Shown here piece after piece: positions 1 through 9,598 of a DNA stretch of 64,000 nt (position 1 is the stretch's first letter; each line of letters begins with the position of its first letter). The DNA is taken from positions 86,363 to 150,362 of the forward strand of contig CAJVYC010000005.1 in assembly GCA_913009205.1 (NCBI GenBank), in the 5' to 3' direction. The position numbers were made by a program, and so were the translations under genes. Source of the stretch: an uncultured Fluviicola sp. Its GTDB lineage: Bacteria > Bacteroidota > Bacteroidia > Flavobacteriales_D > Crocinitomicaceae. The notes below the pieces were generated by a model. The model saw only the letters and a list, made by a program, of their open reading frames with translations. It searched no databases and was not told the origin of the DNA.

Positions 1-1024
1 CTAATCTATTTGGATTTTTCTGAAGCATTTTACCTGCAACCATTAGGGCGTTGAGCTCTTCTTCAACGATAAACAATTGATCTTGAAGTGTCGAAACATT
101 ATCAGAAATTGATGTTCCAATCATTTCTGGATCAGGCATCTGAGCCTTTCTCTGGAAAATTGATAAGCTGTCTTTTGACGACTTTAATTCACTCTCTAGC
201 GAATCCAGTTGTTCGTCAATGAAATTCAAAACATTCTCCGAACCTTGGCGCTTAATCTCTTCATCATAAGAAGTAAATGAATTGGCCAAAGCGAGTGTCA
301 TATCATGACAGAGTTGCGGATTATACCCCTTAAACGTGATCCCAATCGTTTTTGCATTAACATCTAAAGCGGTTATTTCAAGACCATTAATTAGTCTTTT
401 AGAAACAGACTTAACGCTATTAAAGGTGAAAAACAATTCGTTTTGCCTCGATGATTTTCTGAACACACTTGAGTTACTAGATTTAACGACAATATCCATC
501 TCTTCATTAATGAGATGCGTATCTAATTTCCCTTTGAGCTTCTTTGTTTTTCCATTTAGAGGATACGACAACGTAAGAATATCATCTGAATACTCCACTC
601 CAATTTCTAAACTGATCAGCGATGAATCATATAAATGATACGGCTGAACATTGAAGATACTCGAAAGGTATTTCTCTTCTGTCAGAACCTTACCTCTGGA
701 AAATAAGCTCACATTTAAATTAACCGTGCTCACAGCTCTTTCAAACAAGAGCTCAGATCGCAAGAGTTCGACAACTTCTGAGATATCATTATCCTGAGAG
801 TTAAGATTTTCAAATTCTAGAACGTCTTTTGCATTATCCTTATCGGACAATTGAATCACCATTGTCGATTGATACTCAGATTTCGTATACCTCAAATACA
901 AAAAGGCGAACAATCCAAAAATAAAAATGAACGTTAGAGGCCACCACCAAAAGCGTCTTAAAATCGTTCTTAAGATAAGAGGATCGTAGGATTTATTTAT
1001 TATGAAACTATTCTTAGAACTCAC
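1..1024 (-). CDS. Wzz-like polysaccharide chain-length determinant / tyrosine autokinase, partial
   Basis: The reading frame runs open from a GTG at 1024 to the window edge, so the C-terminal part is missing. The N-terminus is basic and polar, followed by a tryptophan-rich membrane segment at about residues 25-43. A long periplasmic region follows, with predicted coiled-coil near residues 270-330 (repeated Leu/Glu/Ser/Lys heptads). This is the Wzz plus GNVR-type layout of polysaccharide co-polymerases, which control chain length and pair with a Wza-like exporter, encoded immediately upstream. Whether a cytoplasmic BY-kinase domain follows cannot be seen. The GTG abuts the upstream TAG with no gap, which suggests translational coupling. 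The next in-frame ATG would delete the membrane segment, so GTG is preferred. Confidence 0.8.
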   Translation of the reverse strand, partial: MSSKNSFIINKSYDPLILRTILRRFWWWPLTFIFIFGLFAFLYLRYTKSEYQSTMVIQLSDKDNAKDVLEFENLNSQDNDISEVVELLRSELLFERAVSTVNLNVSLFSRGKVLTEEKYLSSIFNVQPYHLYDSSLISLEIGVEYSDDILTLSYPLNGKTKKLKGKLDTHLINEEMDIVVKSSNSSVFRKSSRQNELFFTFNSVKSVSKRLINGLEITALDVNAKTIGITFKGYNPQLCHDMTLALANSFTSYDEEIKRQGSENVLNFIDEQLDSLESELKSSKDSLSIFQRKAQMPDPEMIGTSISDNVSTLQDQLFIVEEELNALMVAGKMLQKNPNRL

Positions 1025-1792
1025 CTATTGAAATAATTGAATTACTGATAATATTAAAAGTGCGGTTGATATAATCGATGTTATTGGAACAATATCTTCA
1101 GCTAGTTCTTTGGAAATATCTGGAGTTGGCTCGACATAAATGTAATCATTCGCTTGAACAACCATATCTGCAAACTTTAACCCCGACATAACCGATAAAT
1201 CCATCACATAAACTTTACGCTCTCCGTTTGCTCTTCGCATCAACTTAACCGTGTTTGACTTCCCTCTATCCGTAATACCACCAGCTTGAGCAATAACCTC
1301 CATTAGTGTCGTATTAGCATTCAACAGCGGTATAACCTTCGCATCAGAACCATTTCCTGGAAAAACGATAACTCTTTGATTTGTAATACTTACCTGAATA
1401 AATGGCTCTTGATACTCTCTCGAATATTGAGAAATCAGGGTATCTTCGAAGTCCTCTATTGACAAGCCTGCAGCTACAATTTTTCCTAGTTTTGGAAGTT
1501 CAACAGTACTGTCTTTACGAATTAAATATTCAACAGGAGCGCTTTGAATTAATCGTTCCGTCGTCAATCCACTCATCGTTTCAATGAGGATCGCTCCATT
1601 ATTCGTGGTCATTCTAAATGTGATCTTATCATCTACTGAAAGCTTGTATTCTTCTTCGGGATTTAAGGGAATGTCTTCAGAGTTAACCTCTACTCCTTTT
1701 TCCGACTTCCACATTAGATTACTATTTACCCCACACCCCGGAATAATCAGAATCATGACAGTAACAATAAACCATAATCTTCGTTTGATCAT
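1025..1792 (-). CDS. Polysaccharide export lipoprotein, Wza/SLBB family
   Basis: The protein has 255 residues. A signal peptide ends in a lipobox (IIPGC near residue 20), so it is probably a lipoprotein. The poly-export domain follows at about residues 45-135 (YKLSVDDKITFRM and similar). An SLBB-like domain follows at about 140-220, with AGGITDRGKSN and the end motif NDYIYVEP. The last 20 residues are hydrophobic, as is common in Bacteroidota versions. The predicted role is the outer-membrane channel or adaptor for exopolysaccharide or capsule export, acting with the Wzz-like protein downstream. It overlaps the upstream glycosyltransferase stop by one base (TAATG), so the three genes form an operon. 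It is shorter than E. coli Wza (about 380 residues), which is usual in this phylum. Confidence 0.85.
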   Translation of the reverse strand: MIKRRLWFIVTVMILIIPGCGVNSNLMWKSEKGVEVNSEDIPLNPEEEYKLSVDDKITFRMTTNNGAILIETMSGLTTERLIQSAPVEYLIRKDSTVELPKLGKIVAAGLSIEDFEDTLISQYSREYQEPFIQVSITNQRVIVFPGNGSDAKVIPLLNANTTLMEVIAQAGGITDRGKSNTVKLMRRANGERKVYVMDLSVMSGLKFADMVVQANDYIYVEPTPDISKELAEDIVPITSIISTALLILSVIQLFQ

Positions 1793-2967
1793 TATCTTTT
1801 CTTTTCTAACAAGTCTTTGTACAAAATATCCATATTTCGCGCTAAAGTCTTATAATGGAATTTATCTTGTACGAAGGTCCATCCATTTTGTGACATTTTT
1901 TCACGTTTATTTTCATCTTCAATCAATTCCAACATACAATTGACATAGGATTCCTGATCATTTACGGCCACAACAAAACCTGTGTCGCCATTCAGAACAA
2001 TGTCTCTAACACCCCCCACATCTGTTGATATGACCGGAATCCCTCCTGCTTGAGCTTCAATCAGACTCACTGGTGTTCCTTCATTATTCGAAGTCAAACA
2101 CACAATATCCATAGCAGAATTAAACTCTCCAATATCCGAGATCCAAGACGTTAACGTTATGCGATTGTCATGCGATTTATTAATTTCTTTGGCTCTTCGC
2201 ACTATCTTTTCACGTTCTGCGCCATCCCCGACTACGAATACTTTTACTGATTTCGTGGTTTTACTCAACACTTCAGTAATCACATCAAAAAAGAAACTGT
2301 GGTTCTTTACAGGAGCCAAACGCCCAACAATGGCAATCGCAACTTCGTCTTCTGCTAACTTCCACTTTTCCCGTTCGGATGTTCTTGAATTTATTCGTTT
2401 TTGGTGAAATGGTTCAAGATCAAATCCTAACGGAATTACATGCATTTTATCTGCTTTGCAAATTTTATGCGTTTTCACCAATTCTTCTTTCTGAATATTC
2501 GAAATTGCTACAATCGCATCGGATTTCTTGGCGAGATTTCTTTCAATTGCCTTAAAAAGGTTTGTCTTTACTTTTCCAAAATACGAGTGAAAAACATGTC
2601 CATGAAATGTGTGAATCACGATAGGGACATTACATGCTCTAGCCGCTTTTCTACCCAATGCTCCAGCCTTTGAAGCATGCGTATGAACAATGTCTGGCTG
2701 GTATTCTTTAATTATCTCTTTTAGCTTTAAATACGCTTTTCTATCGCTAGAAACACTCGGTAACCGAACCATTTCTTCCATTAAAATGGGCTCGACATCG
2801 TATTTCTCTAAAATGTACAGTGAATCAGATTCCCCGACATCAGGCAAGCCACCAACTAATTTGGTTTCATACTCATCTCCTAAAAATTTAGTTAGAAAAG
2901 TAGCGTTGTACGTTGGACCACCGATATTAAAACGGTTGATAATCCTTAAAATTTTAATTTTTTTCAC
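1792..2967 (-). CDS. Glycosyltransferase family 4 (GT-B fold)
   Basis: The protein has 391 residues. The N-terminal domain has the glycine-rich acceptor loop (NRFNIGGPTYNA) and the HTHASKAGALGR segment. The C-terminal domain has the EX7E-type motif (NNEGTPVSLIEAQAGG), which binds the nucleotide-sugar donor in retaining GT4 enzymes. It probably adds a sugar to a lipid-linked polysaccharide precursor; the sugar cannot be read from sequence. A TTG seven codons upstream would extend the protein, but it lies inside a perfect Bacteroidota -7 box (2983-2990). GTG at 2967 is therefore the likelier start. It is the first gene of the polysaccharide operon visible here. Confidence 0.85.
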   Translation of the reverse strand: MKKIKILRIINRFNIGGPTYNATFLTKFLGDEYETKLVGGLPDVGESDSLYILEKYDVEPILMEEMVRLPSVSSDRKAYLKLKEIIKEYQPDIVHTHASKAGALGRKAARACNVPIVIHTFHGHVFHSYFGKVKTNLFKAIERNLAKKSDAIVAISNIQKEELVKTHKICKADKMHVIPLGFDLEPFHQKRINSRTSEREKWKLAEDEVAIAIVGRLAPVKNHSFFFDVITEVLSKTTKSVKVFVVGDGAEREKIVRRAKEINKSHDNRITLTSWISDIGEFNSAMDIVCLTSNNEGTPVSLIEAQAGGIPVISTDVGGVRDIVLNGDTGFVVAVNDQESYVNCMLELIEDENKREKMSQNGWTFVQDKFHYKTLARNMDILYKDLLEKKR

Positions 2968-2982
2968 TGGATATATATAACG

Positions 2983-2990
2983 CAAACTTA
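2983..2990 (-). promoter_or_regulatory. Bacteroidota -7 promoter element
   Basis: On the minus strand this reads TAAGTTTG, an exact match to TAnnTTTG. It is 15 bases upstream of the GTG start of the glycosyltransferase operon. No clear -33 TTG was found at the ideal distance. Confidence 0.5.
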
Positions 2991-3087
2991 CGTCAAGAGT
3001 TCTATTTCCGTGAACATTTGTTTAAAAGTTTTTAACCTTTTGGCACATTCATTGAACATTCTTAAGACATTTAATAAAAAAAGCGCA

Positions 3088-4551
3088 ATGAAAATCCTAA
3101 GTTCCATCCTTCTAAATTTTCTATTTCTTACACCCTTTGTCTTTTCTCAGAACAATGTTGAATCGGCAGTCAACTCCTTTGCTGTAAAGGCCGGGATGGA
3201 ACATGCTTCAATTAGCATTCAAGTAATTGATCTTTCGGACGGCAGCGTTGTTGCGAAGTACAATCCTGGGCGTACTTTAACCACCGCATCGACAGTCAAA
3301 CTATTTTCCACAGGAACCGCTTTGGATATTCTAGGCCCAGAACACAAATCAGAAACGCGCGTTTATATTGACGGAGAAATTGATTCGAACGGTGTGCTAA
3401 ATGGAAATGTTTGGATTAGAGGTGGTGGTGATGCATCTATTGGCAGCAAGTACTTCAATAAAGAAGGGCATCAACTTGATTTTTTCACGAATTGGATCGA
3501 TGCAATAAAGGAAGCTGGAATCAAAGAAATTAGTGGAGGTGTAATTGCCGATGCTTCCGAATTTGGCTACGAAGGTGCTCCTGGGGGTTGGAGCTGGTCA
3601 GACATGGGGAACTATTATGGTGCATCACCTTCAGGTTTGACAATTTATGACAATTTATTGCGCTATACTTTTTCGACCTTTTCTGTTGCTGGAAAATCAA
3701 CAACAATTAAATCCATCGAACCGTATGTTCCCGGAATGACATTTCACAATTATGTGTTATCATCTAAAAAGAGTGGAGACAACGCTTATCTATTTGGCGC
3801 GCCATATTCAGACGACTATTTTGGATCCGGAACGTTACCGATTAACCAATCAAGCTTTTTGGTAAAAGGAAGTTTGTCAGACCCTGAAATGCAATTCGCC
3901 TATGAATTCAATAAAACAATTGTCGATAATGGCATCAAAATTTATGAATTGCCTAGTACGGCCCGAGATAAAGACATTAAAAGTACTTCTTCAGATTATG
4001 AGAAGAGAACTTTGTTGCATTCGACAAAGGGAAAGCCACTTTCGGTAATGATTAAAGAAACGAATTATCGAAGTGTGAATCTTTTTGCAGAGCACATGAT
4101 TAACATGATTGGGTATGAAAAAACCGGAGATGGAAGCACAACCTCTGGATTAAATGTTTTGGCAAAGCATTGGGCAGGCAAGATGAATACTTCTGGATTA
4201 CAAATCAACGATGGAAGCGGTTTGTCGCGAAACAATGCCATTTCATCGCATCATTTTACGCAGTTATTGTCCTACATGCATAAAAGTAAATATGCGGCCG
4301 ATTTTAAAGCTTCACTTCCCATAGCAGGAGTTAGCGGAACATTGAGAAATGTTTGCAAAGGACAAGCGGGACAAAATAGGGTTGTTGCGAAAAGTGGTTC
4401 TATGACTCGAATTAAAAGTTATGCTGGGTATGTCACAACAAGATCGGACAAGAAATTGGCATTTGCAATTATCGTGAACAACAATACCTGTTCATCTAGA
4501 ACATTAAAAGTTAGAATTGAATCACTATTGAACGCGATGGCGAATTATTAG
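3088..4551 (+). CDS. dacB: D-alanyl-D-alanine carboxypeptidase/endopeptidase (PBP4, peptidase S13)
   Basis: The protein has 487 residues with a signal peptide (ending about VFSQ), so it is periplasmic. It carries the three S13 active-site motifs: SxxK as STVK near residue 68, SxN as SVN near 329, and KTG replaced by KSG near 435. It trims or cleaves peptidoglycan peptides. An upstream GTG at 3010 would add 26 residues before the signal peptide; ATG at 3088 gives a normal signal peptide and is preferred. It converges with ddl, the stops overlapping by four bases. Both genes act on D-Ala-D-Ala. Confidence 0.92.
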   Translation: MKILSSILLNFLFLTPFVFSQNNVESAVNSFAVKAGMEHASISIQVIDLSDGSVVAKYNPGRTLTTASTVKLFSTGTALDILGPEHKSETRVYIDGEIDSNGVLNGNVWIRGGGDASIGSKYFNKEGHQLDFFTNWIDAIKEAGIKEISGGVIADASEFGYEGAPGGWSWSDMGNYYGASPSGLTIYDNLLRYTFSTFSVAGKSTTIKSIEPYVPGMTFHNYVLSSKKSGDNAYLFGAPYSDDYFGSGTLPINQSSFLVKGSLSDPEMQFAYEFNKTIVDNGIKIYELPSTARDKDIKSTSSDYEKRTLLHSTKGKPLSVMIKETNYRSVNLFAEHMINMIGYEKTGDGSTTSGLNVLAKHWAGKMNTSGLQINDGSGLSRNNAISSHHFTQLLSYMHKSKYAADFKASLPIAGVSGTLRNVCKGQAGQNRVVAKSGSMTRIKSYAGYVTTRSDKKLAFAIIVNNNTCSSRTLKVRIESLLNAMANY

Positions 4552-5510
4552 GCCAGTTCGGCTTTCATAATTCGAGTCCAGAAATCTTTCGTAGAGATTC
4601 CTTCTGCAGCGATCATTTTTGGAACAATGCTCTCGTTTGAGAAACCAGGAGTTGTGTTTACCTCAATTACGAAAGGTATGTTTCCAACAATCATAAAATC
4701 AATTCGAGCCAAAGATCTTAAATTTAGCAACTGGTAAATTTCTTTTGAAATCTTCTGAATTTCCACAGTCAAGTCGTTATCAATTCTCGCTGGTGTAATC
4801 TCTTGAGACAAGCCTTGGTACTTTGCTGCAAAGTCAAAAAAGTCATTCTCTGAAACGATTTCAGTCAATGGCAATGAGCAAACTCCGCTTTGATCTCTGT
4901 ACAATCCACAGGTTACTTCAGTTCCATCTAAAAAAGCTTCTATAATCACTGTTCTACCTTCAGCAAAAGCTGCATCAACTGCGTTTTGTAATTGATCTTT
5001 CTCTTTAACCTTTGCAATTCCATAGCTAGAACCTCCGTCGCAGGGCTTCACAAAGATCGGCAAGCCCAATTCAGCGATTATCGCATCTGAATCAAGACTT
5101 TGATTGGCTGAGGTCAAATACACTGACTTTGCTACTTTGTATCCAAACCCTTCCAAAAATTTATTACAATACCATTTGTCAAACGAAAGCTGCGATGCAA
5201 GTGGCCCTGAATTCACATAAGGAATATTTATCATTTCAAGATATGCCTGAATCTTCCCGTTTTCTCCGGGGTCGCCGTGAATATAAACGATGGCAACGTC
5301 AATTTTATTCGTCCCATTATTAAACGTAAAATCAACTGGATTCAATTCAACCTTCGTTCCATCCAATTCAACAAACCAGCCGTCCTTTTGAAGGTAAATC
5401 AAATAGGCATTATACGCCTCTGGGAAATTCTGCTGAATGTTCTTTGCACTCTTTACAGAAATCTCGAATTCTGAGGAAAATCCTCCACAAATGACACCAA
5501 CGTTTTTCAT
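4548..5510 (-). CDS. ddl: D-alanine--D-alanine ligase
   Basis: The protein has 320 residues and an ATP-grasp fold. It makes the D-Ala-D-Ala dipeptide for peptidoglycan precursors in the cytoplasm. Visible signatures are the N-terminal GVICGGFSSEFEIS (family: GG.S.E..VS), the ATP-binding KPCDGGSSYGI near residue 155, and the metal/product loop EVNTTPGFSNESIVPKM near residue 284. It carries VNTTPG where many ligases have VNT.PG, so the active site appears intact. It converges with dacB. Confidence 0.95.
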   Translation of the reverse strand: MKNVGVICGGFSSEFEISVKSAKNIQQNFPEAYNAYLIYLQKDGWFVELDGTKVELNPVDFTFNNGTNKIDVAIVYIHGDPGENGKIQAYLEMINIPYVNSGPLASQLSFDKWYCNKFLEGFGYKVAKSVYLTSANQSLDSDAIIAELGLPIFVKPCDGGSSYGIAKVKEKDQLQNAVDAAFAEGRTVIIEAFLDGTEVTCGLYRDQSGVCSLPLTEIVSENDFFDFAAKYQGLSQEITPARIDNDLTVEIQKISKEIYQLLNLRSLARIDFMIVGNIPFVIEVNTTPGFSNESIVPKMIAAEGISTKDFWTRIMKAELA

Positions 5511-5650
5511 CTTTAAATTGCTTACTATTTTAACTAAAGTAGATCATCTCCGCCTAATTCGGAGTGCACTTTCAGAAAAGTTATTAGCAATATTGATGTT
5601 AACTACTCAATATCAATTCTCTCTCAGTTTTTTAAGCTAAATGTTTCGGT

Positions 5651-5658
5651 TATATTTG
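5651..5658 (+). promoter_or_regulatory. Bacteroidota -7 promoter element
   Basis: TATATTTG is an exact TAnnTTTG match 26 bases before the ATG of the decayed gene at 5685. It is probably the surviving promoter of that gene. Confidence 0.4.
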
Positions 5659-5684
5659 TCGGAAGCAATACGTTACTTTTACTC

Positions 5685-6243
5685 ATGATAAAATCACTCA
5701 CTTTTGCAATTGGACTGCTTCTTTCAGGCAGTTTAATTGCTCAAACTTCGTTTTTCTCCGACGATTTTGAATCCGGTTCAGCTTCCTGGACTCAATCTGG
5801 AGGTGCAATTCTCGGATGTGGAACAACCGGAACAGAACAGTTCGCTTACGCCGATGCGCCGTCAGGAATCTATGAAGCTATTAGCTCAATAAATGTTGAT
5901 GCGGGCTACCTATCCTTGTTAAGTGCTTCATTCGATTATCGAATTGATGGTGCAATGACAGAAGCCATTGCGGAATTGGTCTACTCAACAAACGGATGTA
6001 TATCATGAATAGCAGTTGGAACTCCTTTTTCAATTTCTCCTACTTGGACCTCAGTATCGATTGCATTACCTGCACTTTTGAATGCAACTTCTTTCGATAT
6101 TGGCTTTCGGGTATGAACAAGGCATCGAAGCCATTCAACTTGTGGGGAATTCTACGCATAAAATTCAATTGAGATTCTATATAGGAAACATTAGAACTTC
6201 AAAAAAAGAATTAAAAATTAAAGACCAGAAAACTGAGGAATAA
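5685..6243 (+). pseudogene. Decayed secreted-protein gene
   Basis: The first 107 codons encode a clean signal peptide (ending SLIAQ) and a secreted domain starting FFSDDFESGSASW, typical of extracellular adhesin-like or jelly-roll modules. An in-frame TGA follows at 6006. The same frame continues as recognisable protein (GTPFSISPTWTS, then SFDIGF) until a second TGA in the codon after 6110. The coding signal then resumes in another frame (GYEQGIEAIQLVGNSTHKIQ) to a TAA at 6241. The first stop replaces what could be TGG. No T9SS sorting domain is visible, so the 3' part may also be deleted. The exact family is not recognised. Confidence 0.7.
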
Positions 6244-6285
6244 TCGCTCAATTATTATTTTACTCGCTAACTAAAAAAAACTCCA

Positions 6286-7611
6286 ATGCGGATTCTATAC
6301 TTAATATTGTTTTTGTCTCTGAAATATGCTTTCAGAATATTCTTCCGCAATAGAGAAAGGGTAAATAGCCGTGCTAAATTTTTAGGCAGAACTATTTACG
6401 TCAGTAACCACCCTGCATCATTTTTAGATCCATTGGTTATTGCTGGACTTCAGATGCCGGTTGTTTTCTTCATGACCCGATCGGATGTGTTTACGGCCAT
6501 TTCCAGGCCTTTTCTCTGGGCCTGTCACATGCTGCCCATCTATCGGCAACAAGATGGTGGGGATACAAAAGACAAGAATGAGAAAGTTTTCAGAAAATGT
6601 TCAAAAATTCTTTCTCAAGGTAGAAACTTGTTGATTTTCGGAGAAGGATTTACTGATGATGTTTTTATTCGCAGGCTAAAACCAGTTAAAAAGGGAGCTG
6701 TAAAAATTGGATTTACAACTCTGGAAAACATGGACTGGAAAAAGGAAGTTTACATGGTTGGAATAGGGTGTAATTATACGGATCCAAGGAAAATGAGAAG
6801 TGGTCTTTTGATCTCGAATTCAGAACGTATTTGTCTTAACGATTGGAAAGAGCTTTATCTTGAGAATCCGATGAAGGCCATCAATGACATAACAGAGATT
6901 CTGGAAAAATTGATGCGTGAACAAATAACACATGTGGAGAAAAAAGATGCGGCTCCATTCCATGAAAACATTATGCGTATTACACGTAAGGGAATGAACA
7001 ATGAATCCTACGATCCAGAGTTATCAATGACCGAACGATGGAATTACTCAAAACAGTTGGCCAATTGGCTGAACACAAAAGACCTTGAAACCGATGAGAA
7101 GTTAGGCGAACTGAAATCTGATTCTGAAAGTTATTTTTCTCTATTGAAACGAATGAGAATTGAGGATAAATATGTCTTCTGGAAAAAGGAAAATCCAAAC
7201 GGTGGGCGGACAAAAGAACTATTGCTACTCATTCTTCTTTTCCCAATTATGCTCATCGGTGCTGCTCATTGTCTCATTCCATACAAACTCTCTAAAGGAT
7301 TTGCTGAGAAGTCTTTTAAACGGAAAGTGTTCTGGAGTTCAGTAAAATTAATAATGGGGAAAATTTCGATTGGACTCATTAACATCCCAGTCATTTTCTT
7401 GTTCTATTCCTTTGTTTATGAAAGTTGGATTTTGGCAATCGCATACTACTTCTTGATTGGGATTTATGGGGGCATAGCTTATGTATGGTTCATCAATCTT
7501 AAAACCTACAAAACGAAAGGTGCTATTCAGAAAGCGGATCTTTCTAAGTTTATTAAAAAGCGAGATGATCTAGAATCAAGAATTATTAAAGTGATCGAAT
7601 CGCAAACTTAA
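6286..7611 (+). CDS. 1-acyl-glycerol-3-phosphate acyltransferase-like (PlsC family)
   Basis: The protein has 441 residues. The acyltransferase block I motif NHx4D is present as NHPASFLDP near residue 39, and a GEG motif (block III, FGEGFTDD) lies near residue 125. A helical middle region follows, then hydrophobic segments at about residues 310-330 and 355-400. It is much longer than PlsC itself (about 240) and resembles the long PlsC-domain membrane proteins of Bacteroidota. The probable role is acyl transfer in phospholipid or lipid A-type metabolism at the inner membrane; the substrate is unknown. It converges with crcB, the stops overlapping by four bases. Confidence 0.8.
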   Translation: MRILYLILFLSLKYAFRIFFRNRERVNSRAKFLGRTIYVSNHPASFLDPLVIAGLQMPVVFFMTRSDVFTAISRPFLWACHMLPIYRQQDGGDTKDKNEKVFRKCSKILSQGRNLLIFGEGFTDDVFIRRLKPVKKGAVKIGFTTLENMDWKKEVYMVGIGCNYTDPRKMRSGLLISNSERICLNDWKELYLENPMKAINDITEILEKLMREQITHVEKKDAAPFHENIMRITRKGMNNESYDPELSMTERWNYSKQLANWLNTKDLETDEKLGELKSDSESYFSLLKRMRIEDKYVFWKKENPNGGRTKELLLLILLFPIMLIGAAHCLIPYKLSKGFAEKSFKRKVFWSSVKLIMGKISIGLINIPVIFLFYSFVYESWILAIAYYFLIGIYGGIAYVWFINLKTYKTKGAIQKADLSKFIKKRDDLESRIIKVIESQT

Positions 7612-7970
7612 GATTTCAAACGGATTAAATAGATTAATCCAATTCCGACAAAAACAGAGATTACAACGTTAAAAATGGCCAACAAGTGATTGCCTGAATC
7701 CATCAATTGAAATGTCTCATTTCCGAATGTACTAAAGGTGCTAAAACCTCCGCAGAACCCTACAATTAGCAGGGGTTGAATCCAAGGATACTCAGCAGAC
7801 TTACTTGTAAACAAAACCACAAATACGGCCAATAAAGCACATGCCATCATGTTGGAAATGAAAGTTCCCATCGGGAAATTCGTTGTAAAGATTTGCCCTG
7901 AAAACTTACTGACTAAAAACCGGGCTAAGCTGCCCAATCCACCTCCGAGAAACACAAAAAAGTAGGTCAT
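7608..7970 (-). CDS. crcB: Fluoride exporter CrcB/FluC
   Basis: The protein has 120 residues with four predicted membrane helices, the size of a single-domain subunit that forms an antiparallel dimer. The family motifs GGGLGSLARF near the start and GFCGGFSTFSTFGNE near residue 75 are present; the latter carries the phenylalanines and threonine/serine of the fluoride path. It is the last gene of the hpt-adk-obgE-PAP2-crcB run, overlapping the PAP2 stop by four bases. No fluoride riboswitch was seen; its expression would come from the operon. Confidence 0.93.
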   Translation of the reverse strand: MTYFFVFLGGGLGSLARFLVSKFSGQIFTTNFPMGTFISNMMACALLAVFVVLFTSKSAEYPWIQPLLIVGFCGGFSTFSTFGNETFQLMDSGNHLLAIFNVVISVFVGIGLIYLIRLKS

Positions 7971-8566
7971 TGCTTGATGAATTCTTTCTTAATAATAGCA
8001 ATAAATATGAAGCGGTAGACGAGATAAGCGATTAAGGCACCGAGCAATCCTCCGAAAATGATGTCTGATAAATAGTGAACACCAAGGTATATTCGACTAA
8101 AGCAAACGAGCGTTGCAACAATCATTAAGATTAAAGTAACCTTCTTGTAATAGTATCGCAGAACAAGCGAAACAAAAGTGAACAACCCGAAAAAATTGGC
8201 AGCATGAGAAGAAACAAATCCATACTCACCACCTTTGTAATAATCGCCATTTACAAAGCGGTAGAAATGCAACTTATCGGTAAGTAACAAGTTATGAGAC
8301 GGCCGCGCTCGCATAACCAATTCTTTTATCAACTTGGCCGATATTAAATCAGCAAGACCAACTACCAAAATGGCAGAAAGCAAGAAAACCAATGTTTTTT
8401 TAAACGTTTCTCTGCGGTAATAAAGCATGATTAACAGGACATACAAGGGAATCCATATCGTTTTCCCTGATGTGGCCCACATTATTTCATCCATTATGGG
8501 AGAGTGCCATCCATTAATGGCCAAAACTATAGATCGATCAATTGATTCTAAATAATCAATCATCAT
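7967..8566 (-). CDS. PAP2-superfamily phosphatase (membrane)
   Basis: The protein has 199 residues with about five or six membrane helices. The three phosphatase motifs are visible: [12 protein letters not shown] (KX6RP), [12 protein letters not shown] (PSGH-like, here SSHA) and [12 protein letters not shown] (SRX5HX3D). It probably removes a phosphate from a lipid such as undecaprenyl pyrophosphate or phosphatidylglycerol phosphate; which one cannot be decided. It overlaps obgE by eleven bases and crcB by four. Two adjacent ATG codons (8566 and 8563) could each start it. Confidence 0.88.
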   Translation of the reverse strand: MMIDYLESIDRSIVLAINGWHSPIMDEIMWATSGKTIWIPLYVLLIMLYYRRETFKKTLVFLLSAILVVGLADLISAKLIKELVMRARPSHNLLLTDKLHFYRFVNGDYYKGGEYGFVSSHAANFFGLFTFVSLVLRYYYKKVTLILMIVATLVCFSRIYLGVHYLSDIIFGGLLGALIAYLVYRFIFIAIIKKEFIKQ

Positions 8567-9551
8567 TTAATGTTTTCCAAATCAAATCATTCAGCTCAAC
8601 CAATCCCATTTGGGCAACAGATGAAATGAATACATGCGGAACATTTTCTGGTAAAGTTGGTTCAATTTCAGCTATCAATTCGTCATCAAGCATATCGCAT
8701 TTTGTGACGGCCAAAAGAAAATCCTTATGTAATAATTCTGGATTGTACTGTTTCAGTTCGTTGTATAGAATCTTATATTCTTTGGCAATATCGTCGCTAT
8801 CGGCAGGCACCATGAACAGTAGTAATGAGTTCCTTTCAATGTGTCTTAAGAATCTCAATCCTAGACCTTTTCCTTTATGCGCATTTTCGATAATCCCAGG
8901 AATATCAGCCATAACATACGAACGTAAGTCACGGTATTTTACGATCCCAAGATTTGGCTTTAGTGTCGTAAATGGGTAATCGGCGATTTCAGGTTTCGCA
9001 GCGGATAAAACAGAAAGCAAAGTACTTTTTCCAGCATTCGGAAATCCTACCAATCCAACATCTGCCAATAATTTCAGCTCTAACGTTTTCCAACCTTGTC
9101 TTCCCTCTTCTCCTGGTTGACCGAAACGAGGTGTTTGATTTGTAGATGATTTGAAATGATTGTTTCCTAATCCTCCTCGACCACCTCGTTGAATGATTTC
9201 TTCTTGTCCGTCCTCAGAGATCTCAAAAAGAGCTTCACCAGTTTCTGGATCGCGTGCAATTGTTCCCAAAGGAACTTCAATATAAACATCTGTTCCTTCA
9301 GCACCTGTTTTTAAATTCCCAGAACCGTAAGCACCATGCCCGGATTTGATGTGCTTGGAAAATTTAAGATGCAGTAAAGTCCAAAGTTGTTTGTTTCCTT
9401 TCAAATAGATGTGACCACCTCGACCACCATCACCACCATCAGGCCCCCCTTTGGGAATGTATTTTTCTCTACGAAAATGTGCAGACCCTCCGCCACCGTT
9501 ACCAGAGGCACAATGAATTTTCACGTAATCTACAAAGTTATCCGAGGCCAT
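8556..9551 (-). CDS. obgE: GTPase Obg/CgtA
   Basis: The protein has 331 residues. An N-terminal glycine-rich Obg fold covers about residues 1-157 ([20 protein letters not shown] and GGDGGRGG). A G domain follows, with G1 GFPNAGKST near residue 167, switch DYPFTTL, G3 DIPGIIE and G4 TKCD. The variable C-terminal OCT domain of longer homologues is absent. It is a ribosome-associated GTPase needed for 50S assembly and growth control. It follows adk by 47 bases and overlaps the PAP2 gene. Confidence 0.96.
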   Translation of the reverse strand: MASDNFVDYVKIHCASGNGGGGSAHFRREKYIPKGGPDGGDGGRGGHIYLKGNKQLWTLLHLKFSKHIKSGHGAYGSGNLKTGAEGTDVYIEVPLGTIARDPETGEALFEISEDGQEEIIQRGGRGGLGNNHFKSSTNQTPRFGQPGEEGRQGWKTLELKLLADVGLVGFPNAGKSTLLSVLSAAKPEIADYPFTTLKPNLGIVKYRDLRSYVMADIPGIIENAHKGKGLGLRFLRHIERNSLLLFMVPADSDDIAKEYKILYNELKQYNPELLHKDFLLAVTKCDMLDDELIAEIEPTLPENVPHVFISSVAQMGLVELNDLIWKTLNDD

Positions 9552-9598
9552 CTATTTTCTTTTAAAGTGTTCTAAATTTGATTCTCGGATAACGTCAA

